DNA from: Octadecabacter antarcticus 307
Lineage (GTDB): Bacteria > Pseudomonadota > Alphaproteobacteria > Rhodobacterales > Rhodobacteraceae
Direction: 5' to 3'
DNA: 64,000 nucleotides
NCBI RefSeq assembly: GCF_000155675.2
Contig: NC_020911.1
Coordinates: forward strand, 2,842,501-2,906,500
Shown piece by piece: positions 28,588 to 38,390 of this stretch. The notes under the pieces are model-generated. The model did no database searches. It saw only the letters and a list, made by a program, of their open reading frames with translations, and was not told where the DNA came from. How positions within the stretch are numbered: the first letter of the stretch is position 1; every line of letters begins with the position of its first letter. The translations under genes and the position numbers were made by a program.

Positions 28588-29907
28588 GTGAAAGCACGCT
28601 TGATACATAAGATGCATGTCGCTTTGGAAAAGCGCTTCCCTGAGAAGCGTCTATTCTTGCGATCAGACACCGAGACGCGGTTTATCCGCCTCAAGCCTGA
28701 AACCCAACTTGTTGCGTGGGCGGGTAGCGCCCTTATTGTAGGTTGGACGATTATTGCCACCGCTGTGCTGTTGATGGACAGCATCGGTGCGGGCAACTTC
28801 CGCGCCCAGGCACAACGCGACCAGACCACCTACGAAGACCGCCTCAACGCGATGTCTGTTGAACGCGATGTGCGTGCCAACGAAGCTGTCGCCGCGCAAC
28901 AACGGTTCTCCTCCGCGCTTGATCAAGTCTCTCTCATGCAGTCAGAATTACTTCGCTCCGAGGATCGCCGCCGTGAATTGGAAACTGGCCTCGAAGTTGT
29001 GCAAGTCACGCTGCGCCGCACAATGGGCGAACGCAAAGACGCGCAAGAACAGATCTTGGTGCTTGAAACCGCCATCAACGGGGATGGCGACCTGCCGATC
29101 GGTTATGCGCAGGCAAGCCAAGCGGACGGCACAGTTGATATATTGGCAACCGCCCTCGCGGATACCGCCGCTGAGCGCGACCAGATCGCCAGCGACGCCG
29201 AGTTCGCCCTCAGCCATGCCGCTGACATGGAACTCGAACTGCGCCTTCTGCAAGAACGAAACGACCAGATTTTCCGCCAACTCGAAGAGGCATTCACGGT
29301 TTCTGTCGCTCCGCTCGATAATATGTTTCGCGCCGCTGGTATGAACCCCGAAGATGTGCTTGAACAGGTGCGCCGCGGCTATTCTGGCACCGGTGGCCCG
29401 CTTACGCCGCTGCAATTTTCCACTCGTGGCGGGCAAGAAGATCCCGACGCCGCCCGTGCCAACGGTATCCTCGGGTCGATGGACCGTTTGAACTTGTACC
29501 GCATCGCGGCGGAACGTATACCGTTCGATATGCCTGTGCGCTCCGGCTTTCGCTTTACCTCCGGCTACGGCATGCGCTGGGGCAGAATGCACAATGGCAC
29601 CGACTTTGCAGCCCCGATTGGCACGCCGATCTACGCTCCGGCGGACGGTGTGGTAACGTTTGCCGGCTGGTCCTCAGGATATGGACGTTTAGTCAAGATA
29701 CAGCATGCGTTCGGCATTGAGACCCGATATGCGCACCAAAGTCGAATTCGCGTCGAAGTTGGACAAAGACTCTCGCGTGGCGATCGGATTGGTGATATTG
29801 GAAACTCCGGACGGTCAACTGGTCCGCACCTTCACTACGAAATCCGCGTTGGCGGACGACCCGTAAACCCCATGATTTATATAAGAGCTGGACAAGATGT
29901 TTTCTAA
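28588..29907 (+). CDS. M23 family murein endopeptidase
   Basis: A 439-residue inner-membrane-anchored peptidase acting on peptidoglycan in the periplasm. It has a cytoplasmic N-terminus, one membrane helix (residues 41-63), a coiled-coil region (about 80-260) and a C-terminal LytM domain. Zinc ligands are His335 and Asp339 (HNGTD) and the HLH pair at 414-416. The start is GTG 28588; an alternative ATG lies eight codons in. It overlaps the bactofilin gene by 11 bases, a pairing known from other proteobacteria where the two act together in cell shape. Confidence 0.93.
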   Translation: MKARLIHKMHVALEKRFPEKRLFLRSDTETRFIRLKPETQLVAWAGSALIVGWTIIATAVLLMDSIGAGNFRAQAQRDQTTYEDRLNAMSVERDVRANEAVAAQQRFSSALDQVSLMQSELLRSEDRRRELETGLEVVQVTLRRTMGERKDAQEQILVLETAINGDGDLPIGYAQASQADGTVDILATALADTAAERDQIASDAEFALSHAADMELELRLLQERNDQIFRQLEEAFTVSVAPLDNMFRAAGMNPEDVLEQVRRGYSGTGGPLTPLQFSTRGGQEDPDAARANGILGSMDRLNLYRIAAERIPFDMPVRSGFRFTSGYGMRWGRMHNGTDFAAPIGTPIYAPADGVVTFAGWSSGYGRLVKIQHAFGIETRYAHQSRIRVEVGQRLSRGDRIGDIGNSGRSTGPHLHYEIRVGGRPVNPMIYIRAGQDVF

Positions 29908-30415
29908 AAGCAAAATCAACGAACCCGGCAGCCCTGCCGCCCCTTCCACACCGGACACGGCTCGGCCTTCTGGCGGGTCCCCTGTCCCCTCGCAGAGCGA
30001 TTTCAAATCCTCCGCGCCCAAGGCAAAACCACCGGCGTCGCAGTTGTCCACGGACCTGCACATCACAGGCAACCTGAAGACGACTGGCGACATCATGATT
30101 GAAGGCACCGTTGATGGCGACATTCGCGCGCATCTGCTGACAGTTGGCGAAGGTGCGACAGTGAACGGCGAATGCATGGCCGATGACGTCGTCGTTAATG
30201 GCCGCATCGTTGGCACCGTTCGCGGTCTCAAGGTCCGCCTAACGTCGACCGCACGGGTCGAGGGTGACATAATCCACAAGACCATCGCGATTGAATCCGG
30301 TGCACACTTCGAAGGCTCGGTTCAGCGCCAAGACGACCCACTCAACACTGGCGCGCCCAAAAGTGCGCCAAAAGCAGCAGCACCGGTCGCCCCACCAGTC
30401 GCGCCAAAAGCCTAA
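29897..30415 (+). CDS. bactofilin
   Basis: A 172-residue polymer-forming cytoskeletal protein. It has a disordered Pro/Ser-rich N-terminus (1-48), the bactofilin beta-helix (about 50-140, with repeats such as GDIMIEGTVDGDIRA and GRIVGTVRGLKV) and an Ala/Pro tail. It would form membrane-associated filaments that position the M23 enzyme encoded just upstream. A terminator follows. Confidence 0.94.
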   Translation: MFSKSKINEPGSPAAPSTPDTARPSGGSPVPSQSDFKSSAPKAKPPASQLSTDLHITGNLKTTGDIMIEGTVDGDIRAHLLTVGEGATVNGECMADDVVVNGRIVGTVRGLKVRLTSTARVEGDIIHKTIAIESGAHFEGSVQRQDDPLNTGAPKSAPKAAAPVAPPVAPKA

Positions 30416-30437
30416 ACGTTTTCTGAATGTATAAAAC

Positions 30438-30467
30438 GGGGCCGCGCACCAGCGCTGGCCCCTTTTT
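30438..30467 (+). terminator. intrinsic terminator after bactofilin
   Basis: GGGGCC and GGCCCC enclose a GC-rich loop, followed by five T, starting 22 bases past the stop codon. Confidence 0.8.
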
Positions 30468-30505
30468 CGTGTCCGCCCAGTTTTCAAATCCGCTCGTTCA
30501 CGCCC

Positions 30506-31285
30506 CTAAAGCGGATCATAAAGCGCGCGGCGATACAGATGCCACGTCGCATGGCCTAGTATAGGCAGCACAAACAGCAAGCCTAAAAACCATGGTAAAA
30601 GTGCGATAAACGTCAGCGCCGCAACAACAAATGCCCAGCACAGCATAACCCAAATATTCGCGCGCACGCAGCGCAGGCTTAACAGAATCGCCGTGATGAA
30701 ATCGATCTCTTTCTCAAGCAACAGCGGTAGACTGACGACCGTCAACGAAAACAAAAAGAACGCCAGCACCGCCCCCACAGCCATTTCTACACCCATCATC
30801 GCCAGTCCTGTTGGCGTCAGAAAGGCCTCCCAGGATGTTGAAATATTGGTCAGCGTACCAAGCCCCATAAACAGCGCAAAAATCATATGCGCGAGAAACG
30901 TCCAGAACAGGAAATAAAGCACGATGATCGCACCCAGCAACAGCACTTGCCGCGTGCGTTCCTGCGATACAACACCCAAGATCGCGCGCCATTTCAGCGA
31001 CACCCCAGCCTCCAACCGGCGTGACACTTCATAAAGCCCCACTGCCGCGAACGGCGCGGCCAGCGGAAACCCCAATGATGTCACCAAAATCCATGACACA
31101 TGCCCTGCCCCAAGCCAAAGCATGAAAAATCCGGCCAAAACATAGACCGCAGAAAAGAACAGGCCGAATTGCGGCGCCGCCCGAAAATCAGCGACGCCTG
31201 CCTTCAGGCAAGTCCAGAGCTCGTGCACCGTAACAGTGCCGATACTTGGAATTGGTGACGCGACTGGTGTCGAAGTTTCGGACAT
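30506..31285 (-). CDS. DUF2189 integral membrane protein
   Basis: A 259-residue protein with about six membrane helices. The soluble N-terminus (about 45 residues) leads into FFSAVYVLAGFFMLWLG, and later segments include LPLLLEKEIDFITAILLSLRCVRAN, typical of DUF2189. Function unknown; members often sit near cytochrome or envelope genes. Downstream of prfB on the same strand but separated by a hairpin. Confidence 0.85.
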   Translation of the reverse strand: MSETSTPVASPIPSIGTVTVHELWTCLKAGVADFRAAPQFGLFFSAVYVLAGFFMLWLGAGHVSWILVTSLGFPLAAPFAAVGLYEVSRRLEAGVSLKWRAILGVVSQERTRQVLLLGAIIVLYFLFWTFLAHMIFALFMGLGTLTNISTSWEAFLTPTGLAMMGVEMAVGAVLAFFLFSLTVVSLPLLLEKEIDFITAILLSLRCVRANIWVMLCWAFVVAALTFIALLPWFLGLLFVLPILGHATWHLYRRALYDPL

Positions 31286-31382
31286 AACATTCCTCCAGCT
31301 TCAATCATCCCGCGCCAACCCCACCGCGTCAAGCGGCACACAGCTTCTTTGGTTTATAAATACCTGTCCGCCGCAGGCACCG

Positions 31383-31404
31383 CCAAAATCCGAAAGGATT
31401 TTGG
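31383..31404. terminator. hairpin between prfB and the DUF2189 gene
   Basis: CCAAAATCC and GGATTTTGG pair perfectly around a GAAA tetraloop. There is no strong T-run on either side, so its role as terminator for prfB is tentative. Confidence 0.5.
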
Positions 31405-31452
31405 CCCCCACTCGCCGCAGGCGTAGGTCGCCCCAGACCTTAGTCTTCAGCC

Positions 31453-32580
31453 TCAATCCTCGGCGTTGGCATCCGCACGGCTTTTGCCACTGACGTCCAT
31501 CGCCAGTGTTGCGCCCATGAACGCGTCCAAATCGCCGTCCAACACACCTTGCGTGTCTGACGTTTCATGGCGGGTGCGCAGATCTTTGACCATCTGATAG
31601 GGCTGCAACACATAGGACCGGATTTGGTTGCCCCACCCTGCATCGCCTGCGTTCTCATGGACCTCGTTGACCAGTGCTGAGCGCTTATCCAGCTCAATCT
31701 GATACAATCGGCTCTTCAACGCTTTCATCGCAATATCGCGGTTCTGGTGTTGTGATTTCTCGGATGACGTCACAACAATTCCCGTCGGCGCATGAGTGAT
31801 CCGCACCGCGGAATCGGTTGTGTTCACATGCTGACCGCCAGCACCGGACGATCGGTAGGTGTCGATGCGAATGTCGGACGGATTGACCTCGATCTCGATG
31901 TTATCATCAACAACAGGGTAGACTTTCACAGATGTAAACGACGTGTGCCGCTTGGCTGCGCTGTCAAACGGTGAAATCCGCACCAATCGATGTACACCAC
32001 TTTCAGACTTCAACCACCCATAGGCGTTATGACCGCTGATCTTATAGGACGCCGATTTAATGCCAACTTCTTCGCCTGCCGACTCAGATTGTAGGTCTAC
32101 CTTGTAGCCCTTGCGCTCGGCCCAACGGATATACATCCGTGCCAACATCGCGGCCCAGTCGCAGGCTTCGGTGCCGCCAGCGCCTGAATTAATCTCAAGG
32201 AAGGTGTCATTGGCGTCCGCTTCGCCGTTTAGCAGGGCTTCGAGCTCTTTCTTGGCCGCCTTCGCCGCTAGGACCTTGAGCGCTTCCTCAGCCTCGGTGA
32301 CAATGTCCGAGTCGTCCTCCATCTCGCCCATCTCGATCAGCTCAATATGATCCGACAGCTCTTGTTTGATGACCTCATAGCTTGCGATGGCATCGACCAA
32401 CGACTGGCGATCACGCATCAACTTTTGCGCGGCCTCTGGGTCGTCCCACAGCGTCGGATCTTCAACCCGCGCGTTGAATTCTTCAAGGCGGTGGGACGCC
32501 GTGTCCCACTCCATTCGCTGCGCCAGCAGCGACAAGCTTTTTTCAATTTCAACAACGATCGTTTGAATTTCAGCGCGCAT
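31453..32580 (-). CDS. prfB: peptide chain release factor 2
   Basis: A 375-residue RF2 that recognises UGA and UAA stop codons. The GGQ motif occurs in RSSGAGGQHVN and the codon-recognition SPF motif in RISPFDSAAKRH. The reading frame is continuous from ATG 32580, without the programmed +1 frameshift seen in many bacteria. It lies 80 bases from the PBP1A gene, probably in one transcript. Confidence 0.96.
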   Translation of the reverse strand: MRAEIQTIVVEIEKSLSLLAQRMEWDTASHRLEEFNARVEDPTLWDDPEAAQKLMRDRQSLVDAIASYEVIKQELSDHIELIEMGEMEDDSDIVTEAEEALKVLAAKAAKKELEALLNGEADANDTFLEINSGAGGTEACDWAAMLARMYIRWAERKGYKVDLQSESAGEEVGIKSASYKISGHNAYGWLKSESGVHRLVRISPFDSAAKRHTSFTSVKVYPVVDDNIEIEVNPSDIRIDTYRSSGAGGQHVNTTDSAVRITHAPTGIVVTSSEKSQHQNRDIAMKALKSRLYQIELDKRSALVNEVHENAGDAGWGNQIRSYVLQPYQMVKDLRTRHETSDTQGVLDGDLDAFMGATLAMDVSGKSRADANAED

Positions 32581-32660
32581 ATCAGACTTCTACTAAGGGG
32601 TGCCAAGGTGGACTTCCGGGATCCTTTATCGCATCGTCCCAAGAGGGGCAATCAACCCCG

Positions 32661-35186
32661 TCAATACAGCCCGCCCGAAGACAGCGACCCGAAACTGGCG
32701 TTGGAATTGATTGTCGCCGTATTACCGTCTGACGTCGTGACGCTGACCGCATCACGCGGACGCGCTTCTTCAAACAGTGGCAGGTCCGCCGCCATTGCAA
32801 AACCACCATCAAAGGTGATGCCAAAGATAGGCTCTTCGCCAATACGGAAACATTCGCGTACAACATTGCTGCCCGACACACCATCCGGAAGGCGCGCACC
32901 GGTAAAGCGATCAATGTTAATGAACATGCACTCATCGGGCACTGCAAACGCGCCGCCACCGTATTTCGCAATCGCCGTCTCCATAAACGCATTGAACACT
33001 GGGGCGCATAACGCGCCGCCAGACCCCCCACGTCCCATGGGGCGCGGGGTGTCAAAGCCGATGTAGCAGCCGGCCACAATATTGCTTGAAAAGCCGACAA
33101 ACCACGCATCTTTCTCGTCGTTAGTGGTGCCTGTCTTGCCTGCAATCGGCACCGGTAGATTAACCGCGCCACGCGCAGTGCCGCGAATAACCACGCCTTC
33201 CAACATTGACGTCAACTGATACGCTGTCACCGCATTCATCACACGTTCGCGATCCGAAACGATGCGCGGGCCACGTCCCTGTTCAAGGGTCGCGTCAGAA
33301 CATTCCGCGCAAATCCTTTGATCGTGACGATAAATTGTATCGCCGAAGCGATCTTGCACCCTGTCAACCAACGTCGGCTCCACCCGCTCACCACCATTTG
33401 CGAACATCGCATAGGCCGCGACCAGTCGGTACAGCGTAGTTTCCTCGGACCCGAGGGACGCTGACAAAAATGCCGTCATATTGTCATATACACCAAACCG
33501 TTCGGCATATTCCGCAATAACCCGCATCCCAACCTCTTGCGCCAAACGCACTGTCATCACGTTGCGCGACTGCTCAATTCCGGTGCGCAGCGGTGTAGGG
33601 CCGTAAAACTGGTTGGAATAGTTCTGCGGACGCCAAATCTCACCACCAGCCGACACTTCAACCGGGGCGTCAACCACGACCGTGGCGGGCGTGTAGCCAG
33701 AATCCAACGCTGCTGCAAAAACGAACGGCTTGAACGCCGAGCCTGGCTGGCGCTGTGCATAGGCACGGTTAAGCTCAGAAATAACGATTTCATAGCCAAA
33801 CCCACCCTGCATTGCCAGAACGCGGCCCGTGTTGACGTCCATCGCCATAAACGCGCCCTGCACTTCTGGCACTTGACGCAGTGTCCAACGAATAAACGCG
33901 CCGTCAGAGTCTTGCGTCAGCCGGCGCACATGGACCACATCACCCGCATCAAAATTGTCCGCGAAACTGCCGCGCATCCATTCAATGTCACCGCGCGGCA
34001 CGATGGGGTCTTCATCGCCCGCAACCCAACCTTCGATGCCCATCCGCATCTCGGTCTCGTCCACGTCAAGCACAACCGCAGGAAACCACTGGCTTTCAAG
34101 CGAAATCGTACGAATAATAGGTGCGCTTCGCAATACAGCCCGCCATTGTTCTTCGTCTGACAACATCTCAACAGGGATCGTCAGCCCCGTGCCCCGCCAG
34201 CGGCCAATGCCGCGATCATAGGTTTCCAACTGGCGCTGCAGCGCATCACGCGCCGCCGCCTGCAGTTCTTCGTCCACAGTTGCACGGATCGACAAACCGG
34301 CGCTGCCCATTTCTTGATCCGGGAACAGCCCCTCGACTTCGTTTGCAATAGCGGCGGTGAAATAATCGCGGTCTGGACGCTCTACTTGGTAGCTCGGAAA
34401 ATCGCCGCCTTGCACGGATAGCAAGGGCAGGTCCTCTTCTGTTTCATAATTGGTCTCAGATATGTATCCGTTTTCAAACATCTCACGCAGGGTGTTGTTT
34501 CGGCGAAACAACGCAACATCTCGGTTGCGTACGGGGTGCATATCCGAGGGTCGCCGCGTCACGGACGCCAGATAAGCCGCTTCGCCCGGCGTCAATTCGC
34601 TGAGCGTCTTGTTGAAATAGGTACGCGCCGCTGCTGTCACGCCATAGGAATTCTGCCCGAGAAAAATCTCGTTCAGGTACACTTCTAAGACGCCTTGCTT
34701 GCCCAAAACCGCTTCAAGCCGAGGCGCGAGGATAATTTCTTGCACTTTGCGCTCAATTGTCCGCGATCCATCCAACAACAATCCTTTGGCAACTTGCTGC
34801 GTAATTGTTGAACCACCGCGAACCGTCTGCCCTCCCGTCGTGATAAAATCACGGGCCGCAGACAGAATGGCAGTTACAGAATAGCCGTCATGTTCAAAGA
34901 ACTCTTTGTCCTCTGCACTGATGAAAGCATGCACAACAAGATCAGGAATTCCTTCGATCGGTGTGAACAATCTCTGTTCTTCGATAAATTCATCAATCAC
35001 CTGGCCTTCGCCGGAATACACGCGGCTGATCGTCTTGGGCTGATAATTTGCCAATGTCTCATAGGTTGGCAAGTTTCTGCCATACATGTAGAAAATCGCA
35101 CCCAGTGTCAGGGCGGCCATTCCAGCACCAAGCGTCAGCGTCGAAAAAATGCCGCCAAAGAACGAAAAGATGAAACGCAGGATCAT
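32661..35186 (-). CDS. mrcA: penicillin-binding protein 1A
   Basis: An 841-residue bifunctional peptidoglycan synthase. A membrane helix lies near residues 5-33, followed by a glycosyltransferase domain with catalytic EDKEFFEH (about residues 92-99) and a transpeptidase domain with the SxxK motif PGSAFKPF, the SRN motif and KTGTT. ATG 35186 (MILRFIFSFFGG, after AGGGG) is chosen; 56 extra codons upstream would encode non-family sequence. It is downstream of the amidase gene (35953) on the same strand, separated by a broken methyltransferase gene. Confidence 0.95.
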   Translation of the reverse strand: MILRFIFSFFGGIFSTLTLGAGMAALTLGAIFYMYGRNLPTYETLANYQPKTISRVYSGEGQVIDEFIEEQRLFTPIEGIPDLVVHAFISAEDKEFFEHDGYSVTAILSAARDFITTGGQTVRGGSTITQQVAKGLLLDGSRTIERKVQEIILAPRLEAVLGKQGVLEVYLNEIFLGQNSYGVTAAARTYFNKTLSELTPGEAAYLASVTRRPSDMHPVRNRDVALFRRNNTLREMFENGYISETNYETEEDLPLLSVQGGDFPSYQVERPDRDYFTAAIANEVEGLFPDQEMGSAGLSIRATVDEELQAAARDALQRQLETYDRGIGRWRGTGLTIPVEMLSDEEQWRAVLRSAPIIRTISLESQWFPAVVLDVDETEMRMGIEGWVAGDEDPIVPRGDIEWMRGSFADNFDAGDVVHVRRLTQDSDGAFIRWTLRQVPEVQGAFMAMDVNTGRVLAMQGGFGYEIVISELNRAYAQRQPGSAFKPFVFAAALDSGYTPATVVVDAPVEVSAGGEIWRPQNYSNQFYGPTPLRTGIEQSRNVMTVRLAQEVGMRVIAEYAERFGVYDNMTAFLSASLGSEETTLYRLVAAYAMFANGGERVEPTLVDRVQDRFGDTIYRHDQRICAECSDATLEQGRGPRIVSDRERVMNAVTAYQLTSMLEGVVIRGTARGAVNLPVPIAGKTGTTNDEKDAWFVGFSSNIVAGCYIGFDTPRPMGRGGSGGALCAPVFNAFMETAIAKYGGGAFAVPDECMFINIDRFTGARLPDGVSGSNVVRECFRIGEEPIFGITFDGGFAMAADLPLFEEARPRDAVSVTTSDGNTATINSNASFGSLSSGGLY

Positions 35187-35342
35187 ACGGCGAAGTGCCC
35201 CTAATGGAATTCCACCGCTTATAAGCAGTTTGTGCGAGATCGTCAAAAGATCACCACGCGTTTTTGGCTTCTTTGCGCTGGTTCGATTACGGTGCGTGTC
35301 ATGGCCGCTGCACGACCCGCCCTGCCAGCACACAGCGACGCC

Positions 35343-35942
35343 ATGACAGCCCAATTAGCCCCGCAGACATCATCACAACCTATGACCGTGTCGCGGCTGA
35401 TTATCAGTCTCAGCGCAATCGCAGCTTGTTTGAAAAACCTATATTGGACAGCATGTTAGGCATCACGCCGCACAATGTGTCGCTGCGCCACCTTCTTGAT
35501 CTGGTCTGCGGCCCCGGTGCGCCAATCGCCACCTGTCTGGCCAAACGCGGTATGGCCATGACGGGGGGCGACGGGACCGCAGCGATGGTCGATCTGTTCG
35601 CGCAAACCCTGCCAAACGCCACCGCCGTTCACGCAGATATGAGAACCCTTGATCTGGGCGAAAAATTTGATGCCATCCTCGCGCGGAACACGCTTTTTCC
35701 ATCTAAGCCAAACCGACCAGCGGGCGATGTTTGCAACCTTTGCCGCCCAAGCTGCCCCCAAAGCCTCATCGATGTTCACATCCGGTCACTGCGCCAGAGA
35801 TGTCTGGGGCCAGGCCACAGGCGCACCCGTCTATCTCACCAGCCTTGATCCTGATGAATATCGCGCAATGTTGCAGAACCTTGGATTTAAGGCCCTCACC
35901 TTTCGCCCCGAAGACCCCAACTACCAAGGCCACAGCATCTGA
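35343..35942 (+). pseudogene. broken SAM-dependent methyltransferase
   Basis: Fragments of a class I methyltransferase in two frames. The N-terminal part reads TTYDRVAADYQSQRNRS and LLDLVCGPGAPIATCLAKRG (SAM-binding motif I). After about 35690 the homologous sequence continues in another frame (FHLSQTDQRAMFATFAAQA, then LDPDEYRAMLQNLGF). The likely start codon (35343) is in a third frame. The end reads GHSI then TGA where homologues have a Trp codon. At least two frameshifts and possibly a nonsense change make it non-functional. Confidence 0.75.
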
Positions 35943-35952
35943 CTGGCGCTTT

Positions 35953-37182
35953 TTACTGCTTGATCAGCGGCGCAAGCGCGGCTTCTTGGATTGCCCAACG
36001 CCCAACTGCCAGCGTTACCGCCGCCACAATCGGCGCGCGCCCTTGCGGGCTGGTCAGCCGTGCGCGGTCCACGTTATTGGACAAAAATCCGACCTCCAAC
36101 AAAACGGACGGAAAATCAGCCGCGTTCAAAACGGCCAGTTCCGCCTGCCGCCTTGGTCGCGAATTCAAAACCGCGCCCGTGTCGCGCATCGCTTGAACCA
36201 ACTGATCGGCAAACCGCTCCCCCGCTGCCGCCGTTTCGACCCGCAACATGTCTTGCAATACCATCGCGACTTCATCGCCCTGCCCGCGCAGATCGACGCC
36301 CGCCAGTAAATCACCGCCCTCATGACGTTCTGCCATCCGCTGGGACGCGCCTTCAGCCGCAACATCCGTTAATGTATAGACCGACGCGCCCGTTGCCTGC
36401 AAACCTTCCAAGGCATCTGCATGCAGCGAAATGAACAAATCCGCGCGCGCGCCGCGTGCCAATGTCAGGCGTTCTTGCAGCGCCACAAACGTATCATCCG
36501 CCCGGGTAACAGCAGGCTGAACGCCCTCAATCCGGCCCAATGCCGCAGCCAATTCCAGCGCCAACGCCAGCATTACGTCAGCTTCTTGCACATTGGCGTG
36601 TTCTGCGCCGGGATCAAGCCCGCCATGGCCAGGATCAATCACAATAATCAACGGCCCTTCGTCGTCTTGTGGTGCCACAAATACAGGATCCGCCGCCATC
36701 AGAAACGCCCAATCGGGATCGTTCGGCGGACCTGCCGCCGCCGCAAAACCCGCCTGTGTCGCAGCACGCAACACAACGTCAATCTGCGCGGTTCCGTCAA
36801 CAGCGTTCACTGTCATGCCCGCCTGATCGACGCGGACGGGGTCCACCAGATCAAGGATCATCCGGCTCCACCCCGGACGTAGCGCCCCAAATCGTGCGCC
36901 CGAAATCCAATCACTTTTGGTAAATGCCATTTCATCAACGGCGCGAAAATCAACCTCGCGAAAATCCATCACCAAACGATTCGGACCCTCCAGAGTAAAC
37001 ACGCGGTAAGGCACCGGCTGGGACAAATACAGAGCGACCTCGGCGCGGCGAAACTGATCAACGGCGCCCGATTGCGCGACATCCAGCCGCGCCAGTCCTG
37101 AAAGCTCCTGCGCGCCAAGGCCCGTTGAGAACGCCAACCACAGCGCCAAAACCCCTAATTTCGCTTTGCCCCAAAACCTCAA
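35953..37182 (-). CDS. N-acetylmuramoyl-L-alanine amidase with AMIN domain
   Basis: A 409-residue periplasmic amidase (AmiC type) that removes stem peptides during septum splitting. It has a signal peptide (LGVLALWLAFSTGLGAQ), an AMIN domain (about residues 30-140) and an Amidase_3 catalytic domain starting at IVIDPGHGGLDPGAEH with zinc ligands His and Glu, then FISLHADA. The stop and start overlap with the upstream aminotransferase gene by four bases. Confidence 0.93.
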   Translation of the reverse strand: MRFWGKAKLGVLALWLAFSTGLGAQELSGLARLDVAQSGAVDQFRRAEVALYLSQPVPYRVFTLEGPNRLVMDFREVDFRAVDEMAFTKSDWISGARFGALRPGWSRMILDLVDPVRVDQAGMTVNAVDGTAQIDVVLRAATQAGFAAAAGPPNDPDWAFLMAADPVFVAPQDDEGPLIIVIDPGHGGLDPGAEHANVQEADVMLALALELAAALGRIEGVQPAVTRADDTFVALQERLTLARGARADLFISLHADALEGLQATGASVYTLTDVAAEGASQRMAERHEGGDLLAGVDLRGQGDEVAMVLQDMLRVETAAAGERFADQLVQAMRDTGAVLNSRPRRQAELAVLNAADFPSVLLEVGFLSNNVDRARLTSPQGRAPIVAAVTLAVGRWAIQEAALAPLIKQ

Positions 37183-38333
37183 ACGACTGCCTCCCGATGG
37201 GCCATAAACGCCGTCAGTCGCACAAGACCTTCACGAATATCTTCCGTGGATCGGGCATACGACATTCGCACCCAACGGTGCCCTTCAACCGGATCAAAAT
37301 CTAGACCCGGTGTGATCGCAACGCCCGCCTTTTCAAGGACCTGTGCGCAGAACTTTACGCTGTTGTAAGTATAATCAGACACGTCAACATAAACATAGAA
37401 CGCCCCATCAGGCGGCGCGAACTTGCCGAGGCCGGCCTTTGGCAGTTCCGCAAGCATCAGCGCACGATTGGCGCGGTAGACGTCCACATTCAGATCCAGA
37501 TCCGCCCCGCATTCCATCGCATGCAGCGCCAATCGTTGCGACGCATGCGACGGGCAGATAAACATGTTTTGCGCCAAGCGTTCAATCGTGCGCACTTGAT
37601 CACGGGGCACAACCATCCACCCAACGCGCCAGCCCGTCATGGAAAAATACTTGGAAAACGAGTTGATGACATAAACCTCGTCCGTCACCTCCAACGCGCT
37701 CACGGCGCGGCCATCGTAGGCCAGCCCGTGATAAATCTCATCGCTGATAAACGCGGCCCCAGTTGCTTCACAGGCGTCCGCCAGTGCGCGCATGGCATCA
37801 ATGTCCAGCATCGTGCCTGTGGGGTTCGCAGGTGACGCGACAATTAGACCTGACAAATCATGTGCGATAACGTCCGCCGCCACAGGCTGCATGCGCGCCG
37901 CCATCGTTGTGGGCATATCAACTGGCACCAAATCCAACGCCTTCAGAATCTGGCGATAAGACGGATAGCATGGCGCACCAAGGCCGACCCGTTCGCCGGT
38001 GTCGAACAACGCCGAAAATGCCAGTAAAAATGCGCCCGACGCGCCTGCGGTGATCACCACGCGATCCGCGTCCAGCTCAACCCCGTACCAATCGCGGTAG
38101 TGCTGTGCGATCCGAGCGCGCAATTCCGGCAACCCAAGTCCAACTGTGTAGCCCAATGGATCACGCGACATATCGGCAGACAACCGCCGCACCGCGTCTT
38201 GCGGTGCCCCCGTCCCCGGTTGGCCCACTTCCATGTGGATAATATGGCGCCCAGCGGTTTCAGCCGCCCGCGCTGCTTCCATCACGTCCATCACGATGAA
38301 GGGATCAACGTTGCCCCGTCTTGAATTCCGCAT
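37179..38333 (-). CDS. class I/II pyridoxal-phosphate aminotransferase
   Basis: A 384-residue fold-type I aminotransferase. The PLP lysine lies in INSFSKYFSMTGWRVGW, with the phosphate/ring contacts in SPANPTGT and SDEIYHGL. Close to aspartate and aromatic aminotransferases, but substrate specificity cannot be told. It overlaps the amidase gene by four bases and is divergent from the M48 peptidase gene. Confidence 0.9.
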   Translation of the reverse strand: MRNSRRGNVDPFIVMDVMEAARAAETAGRHIIHMEVGQPGTGAPQDAVRRLSADMSRDPLGYTVGLGLPELRARIAQHYRDWYGVELDADRVVITAGASGAFLLAFSALFDTGERVGLGAPCYPSYRQILKALDLVPVDMPTTMAARMQPVAADVIAHDLSGLIVASPANPTGTMLDIDAMRALADACEATGAAFISDEIYHGLAYDGRAVSALEVTDEVYVINSFSKYFSMTGWRVGWMVVPRDQVRTIERLAQNMFICPSHASQRLALHAMECGADLDLNVDVYRANRALMLAELPKAGLGKFAPPDGAFYVYVDVSDYTYNSVKFCAQVLEKAGVAITPGLDFDPVEGHRWVRMSYARSTEDIREGLVRLTAFMAHREAVV

Positions 38334-38390
38334 CTGCTCTGCCTTACGTTGCTTTGAAACCTGTTTGCCCTGTCCCGCCGGAGCCCGTCA

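Noticed and set aside
32490..32580. Programmed frameshift in prfB
   Set aside because: The RF2 frame is continuous from ATG 32580; no in-frame TGA or CTTTGA-type slippery site is needed.
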